A DNA stretch of 64,000 bases from Xylaria sp. FL1777. Taxonomy: Eukaryota; Ascomycota; Sordariomycetes; Xylariales; Xylariaceae. The stretch is taken from the NCBI GenBank assembly GCA_022578965.1, contig MU400624.1:1-64000 (forward strand). The letters run 5' to 3'. The notes below the pieces were generated by a model. It was not told the origin of the DNA, searched no databases, and worked only from the letters and a program-made list of their open reading frames with translations. The translations under genes and the position numbers were made by a program. How positions within the stretch are numbered: the stretch's first letter is position 1; every line of letters starts with the position of its first letter. Positions 1 through 13,100 of the stretch are shown here, in pieces.

Positions 1-2469
1 TTCTTCAAGCTTTAGTCTTGTTAGATACCTACTATGAGACTAGAGATATATTGACTATTGTACCTGACCTTTGATGCTTCATACCTCCCGTGACATAAAT
101 AAATAAAACAAATATTATTATTTCGCAAATTTTAGCAAACTTTTAATATTTATTTATAAAAACAACATAATTAGCTATATTAAAACTATGCAAATTTGTA
201 ATTTAATAGCATTATATTTTATTTTTGCTTAATAAAACGCTAAAAAAGCTTATGCTATTTTGCTTTTTAAAATTATTAATATAATTAAAGCTAATAATAT
301 TAATAACAATTAAAATAATTAATATAAATATAGCTACTTTTTTAACCTTTTTAATCTTTTTTTTAAATTGCTGCTTAAAAAATTTAAGCTAAACAAGTTA
401 AAAATAAATATACCTTTTAACTAAAAACTAAAGATTATTTAGCAAATCAAAAACATTATTAAAAAACATGCTTGTTTGTTTTATTTAAAATTAAATAAGT
501 TTAATAATAACATTTAAATGTTAATTAACTTTAAAAACAGAAAAACATATAATAATTTAAGCTAACGTTTATATTAATAATTTTGTTATAATATTAAAGC
601 AATAAACAATATTTTAAAGCTTTTAGTTAAAACTAAAGTTATTAAGCTTATTTTATTTAGTTAACTTTGTTTTATAGCATTTTTAGCTTTTATTGTATAG
701 CAAAAAAGTAAACTTTGCATTATTGTTAATTTATGTAAAGTTAATATAAAGCTTGTTAATAATGCATATTTGTTGCTATAATAAAACAAAATTTTTAAAG
801 CTATATATAAGTTTATAGTATTTATAATAGTTAATATTATAAAAAGCTACTTTTAGCAAAAAATTTCTGCTAAAAATAAATATAAAATAGCTTTTATTAT
901 ATATTACTAAAAGCATAAACAATTAACTATAGCTATTATAAAACTTAAAACATTTTTAGGTTTTTTTTAACATTAAATAAAATAGCTTTTTTGCAAATAT
1001 TTCTAGCAATTTATGCTAGTTTATATTAATAATATTATTATTTATTTCTGCAACATTAATAATTATTTTAGCTATTTTAATATTATTTTTAGTATATTTA
1101 CTGCTTTTAAATATATTATATTTTTAGAAAAATGCTACTTTATATAATATAGCCTTAATATACTTAGCTAGCATATCTTTAAGCTTAAGCTATTTACTAT
1201 AAAAAAAAAATGCAAAGCAATTTAATAACTTAAAATGCTTAAAACTTTAAATAACCTTAAAAAAGAACTTAGTTTTATAAGTTTCTTTTGCTATTATATA
1301 TATTAATTTGCTAAAATTGCTTAATTATTAAATAAACTTAAAACAATAAGTTTTAAAAATTATTTAAAAAAAGCTAATCTAAAAAAAGCAAAATAAGCTT
1401 AAAGCTATATATTATTTTTACTTATTTTACTTTTAAAGCTTAATAAAATTACTAGTAAAGTATTTACTAAAAAACTTGCTATATTTTATAGTATAAAAAC
1501 ATGTTAGGATTTTATATAAGCTAAAGCACAAAAAGCCTAAAAAACGCTAAAAAAACATATATATAAAGCTATTAATTTAGCATTTTCTAACTATAATAAG
1601 CTATTTATACTTTAAGTAAACTTAAATAAGCTATATAGTATTAATGCAACATTATATTAAATATAAAACAATAATAGCAAACTAAAACCTGTATTATTTT
1701 TTTTTTAATTATTTAGCTTTATAAAACAAAAATTTAATATTTATAAAATTAAAACATGTAAGCTTATTTAAACTTTTAAAAAACTAACTTAATATTTTAA
1801 CTATAATTAAATTTATATGTATATAAATTATAATGTTATTATATAAGCTTTTTGCTTAATTTTATAAAAGCTAAAAAGTTTAAATTAATTTATATTATAA
1901 AAGCTGTTTTTAGCAAAATATGCAAACTATTTGCTTATTTATTATATTTTTAAAAAAGCACTTATTAATATAAATGCCTTATTTTGGTTACTTTATAAAA
2001 ATAACAAAAAAAAAAAATCCGTATTTTCTTTAGTAATTATTTTGCTAATAATTACTTAAGCTAAAGCAAAAGCAAATTAACTTATAGCTATGCTAGTTTA
2101 AGCTAACTTTATAGCTTTAGCTAATAATTAATTTACGTAAGCTAACTTAAAAGCTTTAAAAGTTGCAAATAATACACTAAAAGCTTTAGTAATTATAGCT
2201 ATTGCAATAAAAACGCCTATATTATTTACTAACTTAACAAATAACACAATTAACTTACTTTTTTATATATTAGCATTTAAAAAGTTTTTTTTATTATTTT
2301 AAGAACTATTAAACATACTTAAGGCGCAAATTTGCATTTTAGAAATAAATAGCGTTGTTATAACTATAATTTATATTTTAAACAAATTTTAAAATAAAAT
2401 TGCAAGTAATTTGCTTAAAAACTAAACTTTTTATATAGTATACAAACGTTTTTAAAAATAATATAAAAT
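1..2469. repeat. AT-rich degraded DNA, left flank
   Basis: Almost purely A/T sequence. The remaining C and G bases sit mostly in words such as agc, gct and gca. No open frame of useful length is present and every frame is closed often by TAA or TAG. The composition matches the degraded retrotransposon to its right, so I infer mutated repeat DNA (RIP-like), but I could not recognise a protein motif on either strand here. A centromeric or subtelomeric location is possible but not shown. Confidence 0.8.
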
Positions 2470-2963
2470 TGTTACGAAATTAGCACAGGAGTGGCCTTTA
2501 AAGCGGCTTAATGCCTTTATATATACTGTGCACTTTTTTTTTTGCTAGCTAGAGCTAAAATTACGTAATGATTTATTTAGCTTACTAGGCTTATAGTAAT
2601 TTAAAGCTTATTAAGCTTATAGTAATTTAAAGCTTACTAAGCTTACAGTAATTTAATGCTTATTAAACCTGCAGTAATCCAAGAAAAATTACTACTTTTT
2701 TTACCTTTTTTTTGTTTATATAATTATGCATTTTTTATATTTAGTTATTTATTTAGTTTTAGTTCTTTAGCTATTAATTTTTTATAATTGCTAAGCACTA
2801 ATATATTTATTACTTTTAATTCTTTAAGACCTTTATTAATGCATAATAATAAAAGTACTTTAAAAACCTTTTTAACAAACTATTATTAAGAATTTTATTA
2901 TTACTTGCAAATTAAAACTCTAAAAATAAACCTATTATATTAGTATATAATAAGTCTGTTATA
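2470..2963 (+). repeat. Left (5') LTR of the gypsy relic
   Basis: Bases about 2690-2963 match 9905-10180 closely over about 270 bp, with shared words such as gctaagcactaatatattta and gcataxtaxtaaaagtacttta (x varies). The upstream part carries a less eroded stretch, near 2485-2515, and a four-copy 26-bp tandem array. The start at TGTTAC (2470) is inferred from the usual TG...CA LTR ends and from partial similarity to 9664. Its end is set where similarity to the right copy stops. Confidence 0.75.
2579..2682 (+). repeat. 26-bp tandem array in left LTR, 4 copies
   Basis: Four head-to-tail units of 26 bp, each of the form agcttactaagcttayagt followed by aatttaa, with a few substitutions; the last unit is the most divergent. 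The corresponding position of the right LTR holds a different array. Confidence 0.9.
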
Positions 2964-4305
2964 TTTTAATAGCTTTTTAATTAATAAAACTTAACATATA
3001 AAAACAAATATTAGTATAAAAAGTTAAATAATAAACAATTTATAAAATAAACTTTTAAAAATATATTAAAAAAATATTTAAAAGATAAAAATATTAAATA
3101 GTATTATATAAGTAAACCTTACTTAATAATTAATAAACTAAATCTAAGTTATATTATTAAAAACAAAAAGTTAAAAATTAAGTTTAAAAATCTTAAAGAT
3201 TTTTAGAATTAGCAACGTATTAAAACAATAAACTTTAGTACTTTTACTAGCTATTTTTATTAAAAAAAAAGCAGTAGCAAAAAAAAAAAAATCAAGCAGT
3301 AGTAATAAAAAAAAACTAATGTTAATATTAATACTATAAAGCAAACTAGTTGCTTTAACTTAAAAAATAGCTTAAATATTAAACGTTATAACTTTTAAAC
3401 TAGCATAAATATTAGCTATAGTAATTAAAGCAGTAATAATAACTGCTATTATAATAATAAATTAAAGTTTTAAATAAATAATTATGCTATAATTAATATT
3501 AATATTACTATTAATAAACTTAATGCTTATTTTTATTACTATTATACTTAAAATAATAACTTAAAATAAAAAACTTAACTTTTTATTATTATTACTGCTT
3601 TTATTATTAAAATTATTTATAATGTTAAAAATGCTAAACATTAAAAGTTTTAAATTTATTGCTTTAAAGCTTTATAATAAATTTATAAATATAAAAGCTT
3701 TTTTAATTTATGCTAAACTTTATTTAAAATAGCATTTTACTACTATTATAAAAAAAAACCAAAAAGTAATAATTACTTTATAATTTTTATTAAAAAAAGT
3801 ATTAAAATAGTTTTAATTTATTTTAAAGGATTTTTTAAAAGCTAACAAGTTAACTAACTTTAAGCTAAAAACAAAAAAAATTTTCGAAAATTATGTTAAG
3901 TTTAAAGATTAAATAAAAGTACTATTTAAAAACACTTAAAAAGCAAAACATATAAAAAAAGCACTTTATTGCTTAAAACAAACAAAAGTAACAGCAAATT
4001 ATGCTATAAAATTTAAATAATTAGCAGTAATCTTAAAATTGCTTAAGCTTGTATTATTTTACTTATTTTATAATAAATTTAAAACTTAAGTTTAAAACAA
4101 ACTATATAAAATAAATAAACTAGCAAAAATTAATATATATATTAATATAGCTATTATAATTAATTAATAATTATTTAACTAGTATTTTAAAACTAAAAAA
4201 ACTAGAAAAAACAAAAAAAAGAATATTTAAAAAAATATTAAACAGAAATTTAAGCAAATTAATAAAGTTTAAAAATAATAATTTTAAGATATATTTAAAG
4301 TTAAA

Positions 4306-4347
4306 TGTTATAATTATAAAAAAAAAAAACACTTTTAAAAATAATAC
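4306..4347 (+). pseudogene. Relic of Gag nucleocapsid CCHC zinc knuckle
   Basis: Read in the frame starting at 4306, the codons give C-Y-N-Y-K-K-K-K-H-F-stop-K-stop-Y. The spacing is exactly C-x2-C-x4-H-x4-C if the second and fourth Tyr were Cys (TGY to TAY) and the Lys at glycine positions were Gly (GGA to AAA). Both changes are single-strand C-to-T events. This marks the end of Gag, about 2.3 kb upstream of the RT box, as expected for gypsy elements. Confidence 0.7.
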
Positions 4348-6599
4348 TAATCTAAAAAAAAAAACAGAAAAAAAAGCTATAAAAAAAGAAAGATTTTTTA
4401 ACTTAAAAAAAAAATATAAGTTATAAAAATTTAAAACAACAAAAAATAACAAAGCAATTTAAAAAATATGTTTTTAAAGCAAAAATATAAAATTATTATT
4501 TTAAGTTAAAACAAAAGTGCTACATTAAACAAAACTAAATGCTTTATTTATATAAATTAAAATAAACAAACATATAAATATTATTTAAAAGCTTTATAGT
4601 TATTAAAACAAATTATAAAAAAATATATTTGCTATATAAACAATTAAAATTATTTAATATATAACTTAAAAAAATAGTTTAACTAAAAGTAGCAAATAAT
4701 AAAAAATAATAAGTTAATATAATTAGCAAACTTATAAAACTATAAAAACTTTAAACTATTAAAGCTTAAAATATAGCTTAAAAAAAAGTTATATTTAAAA
4801 AAACAAAACTATAACTATAAATAGTATAGTTATTAAACTAATTATAAATTATTAAAACACTTAGTTGCTAAATAAACTTAAAAAAACAAAACTTATAAAA
4901 CTTTAAAGCAAAAACAAATAAAATTAAAAGCTATAAAAAATACTATAAAAAAAAAACTAATAAAAATAAACGAAGTATTTTTATAGCTTAAACTACTTTA
5001 AATGCAATAAAACAAAAAAGCACTAATAATTAATGCAAAAATTAATATGTTTTAAAAACTAAAGCTAGCAATTTAACTAATTACTAAAAGTTATTATTAT
5101 AACAAAACTATAATAAAAAATAATAATAATATTTTATGCTTAAAAAATCTAAAATATAATAAAGTACTATAAAATTGCTATATAATATATTATTACTATT
5201 AATATTTACTTAATAAACTAAAAAATAATTAGTTTTTTAAACAAATTGCAAAAACAAAAATATAAAACTTTTATAAATTAAAGTAGTTAGTTATAATTAT
5301 AGTTTACTATAAAGATTTATAAAGATTTATAACATTTAAAAAAAATTTTAACTGCATTTATAATACTATTTTAAAAAAATATAAAAATAACTACTATAAA
5401 TATTATTAGCTAATTAAAATATAATTATATTAAAAAATAGTTACTAAAAGTAAAAAAGCTTAAAAATTATAATTTAAAGCTTAATTAAAAGCAAAAATAA
5501 AACAAAGCGTAATAATATCTAAAGTGCAAAATAAAATAAGCATTTAAACATTTTACAAAAAAAAATCAAAAAACAAAATAAGTACTTATTAAAAAAGCAA
5601 TAAATAGCTAAAAAAACTAAGGCTTTATATAAAGTTTAATATAATAACTAACAAAATTAATTTAAAGTTAAACTTATATATTAAAAAAAAAAGTATAACA
5701 TTTTAATTAATTTAAAAACATAAGCTAATATAATTTTACTTAAAGTAATAAAACAAAATAAAATTCTTTAGAAATATAAACAAAAATCTTAAAAAATTAA
5801 AAGATTTAATAAAAGCATTTTTAGCTATAATAATAGTTATATACTTAAAAAAACTAAACCTTTTAATATATTTATATAAAAATACAAAAAATAAATTATA
5901 TTAAATATTGCTAATATATTTAATTATAATATTATTTTAGAAATACTATAGCTAAAAACTAGCAACCTTTTGATTTAATAAAAAGCAAAAACTATTAATT
6001 AAAAAAATAAAAAATAAAGCAAAAAAATTAGAAAAATCGCAAAAAAAATTTTAAACAAAATACTAAAAGTATATTATAGATTTTACAAACTATTTAAAAA
6101 AAAAAAAAAAAAAGAACTTTTTAAACATAGCTTATAAAATTACTATATTTTTATTAAGAAAAAATATTAACTAAAGCTTTATTAAGTATATTATATAAGC
6201 TTAAACAAAACAAACGCTTTATAAAAATACATTTAAAAAAATCTAGCAAAAAAATTCCTAAAAAAATCTTAGTTATTTGCTAAATACTTTATAATACTAG
6301 TACTTAAAATAAAAAATAAAAAACAACTAATTAATAAAAAAAAAAAACCAATATAACAAATAATAATTAATTACTAACTATTAAACGCAATTATTATTAT
6401 AAATAAATACCTTTTTACTTTATTAGTAACTATAAAAAAAAATATTAGCTAAGCAAAATAGTTTATAGCAATTAATATTTTAAATAAATATTATGCTATT
6501 AAAATAACTAAAGAAAAAAAATAAAAAACTGCTATATAAATAGTATATAAATTATATAAATACATAATTATATTACAAAAACTATAAAACGTACTAGCT

Positions 6600-6790
6600 A
6601 GCTTTTAATATATAATAATAATAATTCTATAAAAGTTTTTAAATAAGTTTATGTTTATTTACTTAAATAATATCTTAATTTACTTTAAAACACTAAAAAA
6701 ACACAAAAAATATATAACTTAAGTATTAAAAACACTTAAACAAGCAAAATTATAACTTAACATAAAAAAGTATATATAGCATATATAAAA
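6600..6790 (+). pseudogene. Relic of reverse transcriptase (YLDD region)
   Basis: The frame through 6651 reads F-M-F-I-Y-L-N-N-I-L-I-Y, the RT active-site box Y-L-D-D-I-L-I with both Asp codons changed to Asn (GAY to AAY). Just upstream the same frame shows the ASFQ and INN(I/V)LW-type motif of fungal gypsy RT. Downstream it shows the lysine-rich 'KTLEEH...VL..L..A.L.L...KC.F' segment and an N-F-L-K-F-I-I version of the 'YLGFII' motif. The fit is to Ty3/gypsy, not copia (YVDD) or LINE (YADD). Confidence 0.88.
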
Positions 6791-7029
6791 AATTAACTTT
6801 TTAAAATTTATAATTACTTTAAAACAAATATAGATTTAATAGTTAAAAATTAATACAATATAAAACTAGAAAATATTTAACTTAGCTATTATTATAAATA
6901 TATAACAAGCATTAAAATTTTTAAATTATGTTTAAATGTTAATTTAAAACTTTGAAAAAATAGCATTTTATTTTATAAAATATACAAAAAAAAAATATAA
7001 AAAAAAATCCTTTTTAATTTTAAAGAAAG

Positions 7030-7150
7030 CTTAAAAAGCTTTTAAAAAACTAAAACTAAAAGTTATTTTTAACCTTATAGTTAAATTACTTAATCCACAA
7101 AAAAAAAAAAAGCTAAAAATAAATGCTTTAAATAGTATAATTACAAAAGT
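7030..7150 (+). pseudogene. Relic of RNase H start
   Basis: The frame AFKKLK..(V/F)..L...P is the usual gypsy RT/RNase H junction. It is followed at 7122 by N-A-L-N-S-I-I-T-K-V-L, which aligns with the RNase H motif (T)-D-A-S-D-x-A-I-x-x-V-L after Asp-to-Asn and Ser-to-Leu changes. It lies about 0.45 kb after the RT box, the expected spacing. Confidence 0.75.
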
Positions 7151-7736
7151 TTTAAAACAACTAAAAAATAACAAAAAATAACACTTAGTAGCTTATTACT
7201 TTAAAGCATTATAAAATATAGCATTATAATACTTTATATATAATAAAAAATTACTTGTAATTATTACAGCACTTAAAAAGTAAAAATTGTTTTTTATAAA
7301 AACTATAAAGCTAATTAAGATTTATTTAAATTATTAAAACTTAACGAAATTTATAACTATACAAAAAATTACTAAACAACATAAAAATTAAATGGTTTTT
7401 TTTTCTAAGTTTAACTTTAAAATATGTTACATTAAAAAAAAAAAAAACATTTAAGCAAATATACTTAGTTAATAAGGTTAAAAAAGATTTAAAGTTTTAA
7501 AAAGAAATATTCAAATATTATATCCTTAAAAAAATAAAAGCTTAAAAATTAAAATTATACTTAAAAACTTTATAAATATACAATTATAACAAGCTTATAA
7601 CTTAAAAAAGTTAACATAATTATAAAAACACAAAAAATTAAAAAATAACAAGCTAATATATAAACATAAAGTTTATTTACTAAAATCTTTATAAAACAAA
7701 TTTATTAAAAAATTTTATAAATATTTATTATATAAA

Positions 7737-8045
7737 CACTAAAAAGCAACAAAAACAATTAAACAATTATAAAAAAAATACAATTTTCTAGAACTATAAA
7801 ACATAATTAAATCTATTATAAAAAAGTACAATATTTATAACAAAGCTAAAGCAGTTTAACATAAGCTTTATAAATTATTATAACTTATATAAATATTTAA
7901 ACAAGCATAGCATACTATTACTTAAAATTTTATTATAGCATTATTTTTATTAATTAATTTAGTTATAAAAGTATAATATAATAAAATATAAGTTATTATT
8001 AATAAATTTACTAAGTATGTTTACTTTTTACTGTTTAAAGAAAAT
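7737..8045 (+). pseudogene. Relic of integrase zinc finger and core
   Basis: From 7737 the frame gives H-x-x-A-T-K-T-I-K-Q-L, followed by K-Y-N-F-(L)-E-L and then, at 7827, Y-N-I-Y-N-K-A-K. This is the H...C-x2-C integrase finger with both Cys codons now Tyr. The core follows: I-T-(stop)-N-F-I at 7917-7933, where the first catalytic Asp codon (7926) is Asn, and V-I-I-N-K-F-T-K-Y at 7992-8018, the D-(K/R)-(F/L)-T-K segment, again with Asn for Asp (8001). The third catalytic Glu was not traced. Confidence 0.8.
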
Positions 8046-9663
8046 ATAATAGCTAAATAACTTATATATACTTTTATACGCTAATATTTAAATAAGCATA
8101 AACTACTAAAAAAAATTGTTTTAAACTAAAATAAGTTATTTATTTTTAAGTTTAAAACTAGCTTTTTTAAACTTATTAATATTAAACTAAAGTTTTTAAC
8201 TGCTTACTACTTATAAACAAATAAACAAACAAAAAAACTAAATTAAATACTAAAACAATATTTATAAAGTTATATTAATTATTAATAAAACAATTAAGTA
8301 AAACTATTATTAATAGTATAAATTTTATATAATATATTAACAAACAAAAATATAAATATATTTTTGCATAAAGCTGTTTATAAATAGCAAATAATTATTA
8401 AAAAACAAAAAAAAACATTAATAAAAACACTTGCTATTTTAACTATAGCACCTTAAGCAAAAACTATTGCAACAAAAATTAAAACGTTATAAGTTAAACT
8501 ACAACTATGCTTTTAATTTTTATAACAATAGATATTAATATATTATAACAAAAAACAAACTAAAAAACCAACCTTTAAAAAAAAAAACAAAGTTTATGTA
8601 CTATAACAAAAACAAAACATAAATATTAATATTTCTTAAATTAAAACAAAATAACTAAGCAATAAATTAAAATTTAAAAAACTTAGCTTTTTTAAAATTA
8701 AAGAAGTTATTTTACTTATTAACTATAAACTATTATTACTAAAAAACATGCAAATTTACTTTGTTTTTTACATTTTTTTACTAAAATTAGCACTTATTAA
8801 AACATTTATTAAAACATAACTAAAAATAAAAACAAATTAAAACATTTATAAAGTTAAAAATATATTAAATTTTTATTAAAACAATAATAATGTTAAGTAT
8901 TTTATTAAATAAAAAAAATACTTATATGCTAATAATATTTAAAAACTTAAAAAATATTTAAAAACTGCTAAAATAGTTATAAACTAGTTTTATTATTAAT
9001 ACTTTAACTAGCTAAAGCTAAAAAAAAGAAATTAACTTTAAATAAAACGTTTAGCACGTTTTAATTAAACTTTAAAAAAACAACTAGCAATAGTTATACT
9101 ACTTTAATATGCTGTTTTTGTTTTTTAGCTATATAGCACTTTTTTGCTTTAATTTATTTAAGCTTTTTTAAACTACTTAAATTATAAGCTATAGCAGTAG
9201 CTATTTTTTTTTGCTATAGTTTTTTTTGTTGCTTAAAATAACAAATTTTTGCATTTATTTTTTTATGCTTTTTTATTAGCAAGTTTAATTTATTTTTTAG
9301 TTTTTTGTGCTAAAAAGTAAACTACTATATTTGTTTTAAAAACAAACCTTTAGCATTATAATTTGCTTATTTAGCTATAATACATTTAATACATTAATTA
9401 AAATCAAATTTTAACATTAAACATTTTATGCTACAACAATTGCAGCAAAAATATAAAGCTATTTTAATTAATTTTAGTTTAATAAAAAAAAGCAAAGCAA
9501 AGTTTTATTAAGCTTTTTGTTTAAAACGTAATAAGCAAAGTTTCTTAAAAACTTTACTAAATATAATAAGCATAAAAAACAAAAAACAAAAATAAAAAAA
9601 AAAAACTTATAAAAAAAAAAATATAAAATTGTTAAAACAACAATTATAAAAAAAAAAAAATAA

Positions 9664-10180
9664 TATTACAAAATAGGCTAACTAAGTTAATTAAAAGGCC
9701 AAGTATAAAAAAAACATGCGCAAAAAGAGTTTTATTCGTTAAAAAAATATATATTTAAACTACTATAAAGGTTTAATGCATAAACTTAACAAACTTAAGC
9801 GTTAAGTTTATTAAGCCTTAAACTTAACAAACTTAAGCGTTAAGTTTATTAAGCTTTAAACTTAAAACAATATAGCGTTAAATCTATTAAAAAAAGCAAC
9901 GTTTATAAATTATTACTATTATTTCCTTTATTTATATAATTATATATTTCTTATATTTAGTTATTTATTTAGTTTTTAGCTTTTTAGCTATTAATTTCTT
10001 ATAACTGCTAAGCACTAATATATTTATTACTTTTAATTTTTTAAAACCTTTATTAATGCATAGTAGTAAAAGTACTTTAAAAACCTCCTTAACAAACCAC
10101 TATTAAGGATTCTATTATTACCTATAAATTAAAACCTTAAGAGCAAACCTGTTATATTAGTATATAATAGGTTTATTACA
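9664..10180 (+). repeat. Right (3') LTR of the gypsy relic
   Basis: About 270 bp (9905-10180) match the left LTR with a moderate number of transitions. It ends at TTTATTACA, consistent with a TG...CA boundary. Its upstream half carries a 38-bp tandem array unrelated in sequence to the 26-bp array of the left LTR. The left edge at 9664 is uncertain by tens of bases. Confidence 0.7.
9781..9895 (+). repeat. 38-bp tandem array in right LTR
   Basis: Two near-perfect 38-bp units (9781-9818 and 9819-9856) beginning taaacttaacaaacttaagc, then a degenerate third copy to about 9895. Each unit contains an inverted pair (cttaa and ttaag) able to fold back. Confidence 0.85.
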
Positions 10181-13100
10181 TAAATATATAAATTTTATAG
10201 TTTTTTCTGCTATTTGCTATTTTTTTAACTAAATTATTAATAAAATACCTTAGCAATTAGCAAACTTTATAGCACTTAAAGCTAAAATTAAGTTTAAAAA
10301 GTTTAAACTTAACAAAACTTTTATTATAATAGCTTTAATAATTAATTTAACTATAAATAAAGCAAAACAAATCAATTTTTATAATTTTGTATTATTTTTA
10401 ACTAATAAACTAAAAACAAAAAAGATTTTATTAATAAGCATTATAAAACAAAAATCTATTAAGCTATATAATAAATATTTTAGCTTAAATAAAAAATAAC
10501 ATAACTTTATTAACTTTAATTTGCTTAAAGTTTTTTATAGCATAAAGTTTTTTATTAGCTGCTTTAATGCAAGTAAAACTATAGTTATAATATTTTTTGC
10601 TAAACTTTTTATATAAAGTTTAATTAACTTAAGCAACTTTTATACTACTAAACTTACTTTTAAACTAACTATAGTAAAGCTAAATATGCTTAAGCTTATT
10701 TTTAATAACTTTATTAAGCTTACTGCTAATAAAAAGCTAAAAAAAAGCAAAAAAAAGCAAAAATAGAATTTTTTTACTAAAGTTTGCTTTAATAATATTT
10801 TACTTTAAGTTAACAAAAAATATAAAACTATATTAAAAAACGTTGTTTTTAAAAAAAATAATAAAAAATAAAAGAAATTTCCTAAAAAAAAACAGTTAAA
10901 AAATAATAAATAAAAAACTATAAGTAATAAGCAAAAAAAAAATAATTAAGAAAACTTAAATTAAATAAATAGCAATTAAACAAAATTAAATCAAACAAAA
11001 AAAAATAATTAAAAAAAATTAAATAATTTGAATTAAAAAACCTTAAATATTTAATAGCTAGCAATAAACTAAAATAACAAACTATTTAAATTATAACTTA
11101 ATTTTAACTTTTTTCTAAAGTTTTAAAAAAATAAAGCTTATATTTAACTTTAAATGCTTATTATTAGTTAATAAAATATATAGCTTAATAATTTCGCTAA
11201 AAAGCTTTTTTAATATATTAGCTTTTGTAAAACTTGCATTATTTGTGCATTTATAATTATTATAGCTACTAAGCGTATTATTACAAATAACAAAAAACTA
11301 ATAATTATTAAAAATTTTACTAATTTATTACTTACTAAATTATTTATAATTTCTTTTTTAAATTAAGCATATATTTTGCTTAATAATAACGCTATAATTT
11401 AAAAGTTATTAAAATTAATTAAGTTAGCTATATAAAAGTATTTAAGTTAAAATATAAGCTTTAAACTTACTTTTTGCATTATATTTAATTTTTGCTTTTA
11501 AAAATTAAACTTAAAGCATTAGCGCAAAAAAAATGCTAAAGTTTAACGTAAACTTTTTAAAAAAATAATTAAAATAGTTTATTAATTAGCTAACTTTATT
11601 ATATGTATATTTTATATTACAAAAAGCTTTATTAACATTTTTAACGTTATAATTTTTTAAATTAACAAAAATTGCTATATAACTAAGCTAAGCGCTTTTA
11701 TTTCTTTAATTAAATATTTGTTTATTATAATTAAACTATTTTTAAGTAATAATAAACAAATATAGCTTTTTTTTTTTTTAAAAAATATTTATAAAACTAA
11801 AAATAATGCTTTATTATTTCTTAATCTTTTTGTGTTGCAAATACAAATATTATTATTAAGTATACATATTAAATATACTTAAACTGCACTTATATATTAT
11901 TTATATATTAATTATTGCAATAAAAGTAGCATATTTAACTTTATATTTAAAACTTTTTATAATAATAAAATAGTAAAACTTAAATAACTTTAAATCTGCA
12001 AAGCTTTATGCATTAATAAAAAATTTCTTAAGTTTATTTTTTATAATAGCTACTTTAGTTTTTTGCTAATAATTATTATTAAAAGCAATAATAAAAGTAT
12101 ATTTAAAAATAGCATAATTAATTATATTAATACTAATTATATTATATATTTAGTTTTTATAATTTAATAATTTAACTTATGTTATATAAATAACAAACGT
12201 TTTTTTATAAATATTATTATTTTATATAACGCTTAAGCAAATTTATTAAAACTTTACTATAATAAATATAGTTTTACTAAAATTTGCTTTAAGAAAATTA
12301 ACATTTAAACTATTATTATAACATAAAGCTATAAATATAATTTTATTATTGCTAATTTTATTTATATTTATAGCTTTAGCTTTACTAAAAATAGCAATTT
12401 TAGCACAGTTATTTCTATTTATGCTAAATATATTACTATTTACTTTTGCAATAATAAAGCATAATTAAGCATAAAAACTTTATGCTAGCTTAAAAACTTT
12501 AATTAATATTATATTACTAAAAAAGCTATATTTATTTTTAAAAAAAACTTTTAAAAATAACTATATAAATTTTATTATATAAATTATAAACATAATTAAT
12601 ATTGCTATAATATTTTGCGCTGTTTTACTTATAATAATAATTATTATATTTATAACTATAATAATAAGCTATAAAAGCTTAAATTTAAAGTTATACTAAA
12701 AAATCTATGTAGTTTTATTATATAATATTTAGAATTTATATAAAATAACTAAGCTATTATTGCTTATACTTTAAAAGCTTATTATATAATTTAAAAAATA
12801 AAAAGTTAAATTAAACTAACAGTTAAAAAAGCAAGCAATAAATAAACTATTATAAATATTAATTAACTTAATAAAATTTAGCATTATATTTAACAAAACT
12901 TAAATAAATAATAAAAAAACTTTAAGCGCTATAAAACTAAAGCTAAAAAAGCAAAAATTAACTTTAATTTAATTAAGCTACTAACTTTTAAGTTTTTTTT
13001 TGCTAAACTATTAGCTTTAACTTTTTTACTAAAGTATATTATAAGCAACCTAACAATAAAAAACAGTTTTAATTGTATTATAAATAATATAGCTATTTAT

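Larger units (their letters stand above)
2470..10180 (+). mobile_element. Degraded Ty3/gypsy LTR retrotransposon
   Basis: Two similar segments (about 2470-2963 and 9664-10180) flank 6.7 kb of AT-rich DNA in which the relics of a gag-pol polyprotein can be read in order on the + strand. These are a CCHC zinc knuckle (4306-4347), reverse transcriptase around the YLDD box (about 6600-6790), RNase H (about 7030-7150), the integrase HHCC finger (about 7737-7880) and the integrase core (about 7905-8040). RT, then RNase H, then integrase is the Ty3/gypsy order. Nearly all catalytic Asp codons now read Asn, zinc-ligand Cys codons read Tyr, and Trp, Gln or Arg codons read stop, which is the effect of C-to-T change on both strands. 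The left repeat starts TGTTAC and the right one ends TTACA. The five bases outside (aaaat on the left, taaat on the right) may be a worn target duplication. The element is certainly dead. Confidence 0.88.

Noticed and set aside
4171..4452. Minus-strand frame of 93 codons, rich in Phe and Leu, in the AT-rich block
   Set aside because: It is the complement of the lysine-rich Gag zinc-knuckle region read on the + strand; poly-A tracts give poly-Phe frames on the other strand.
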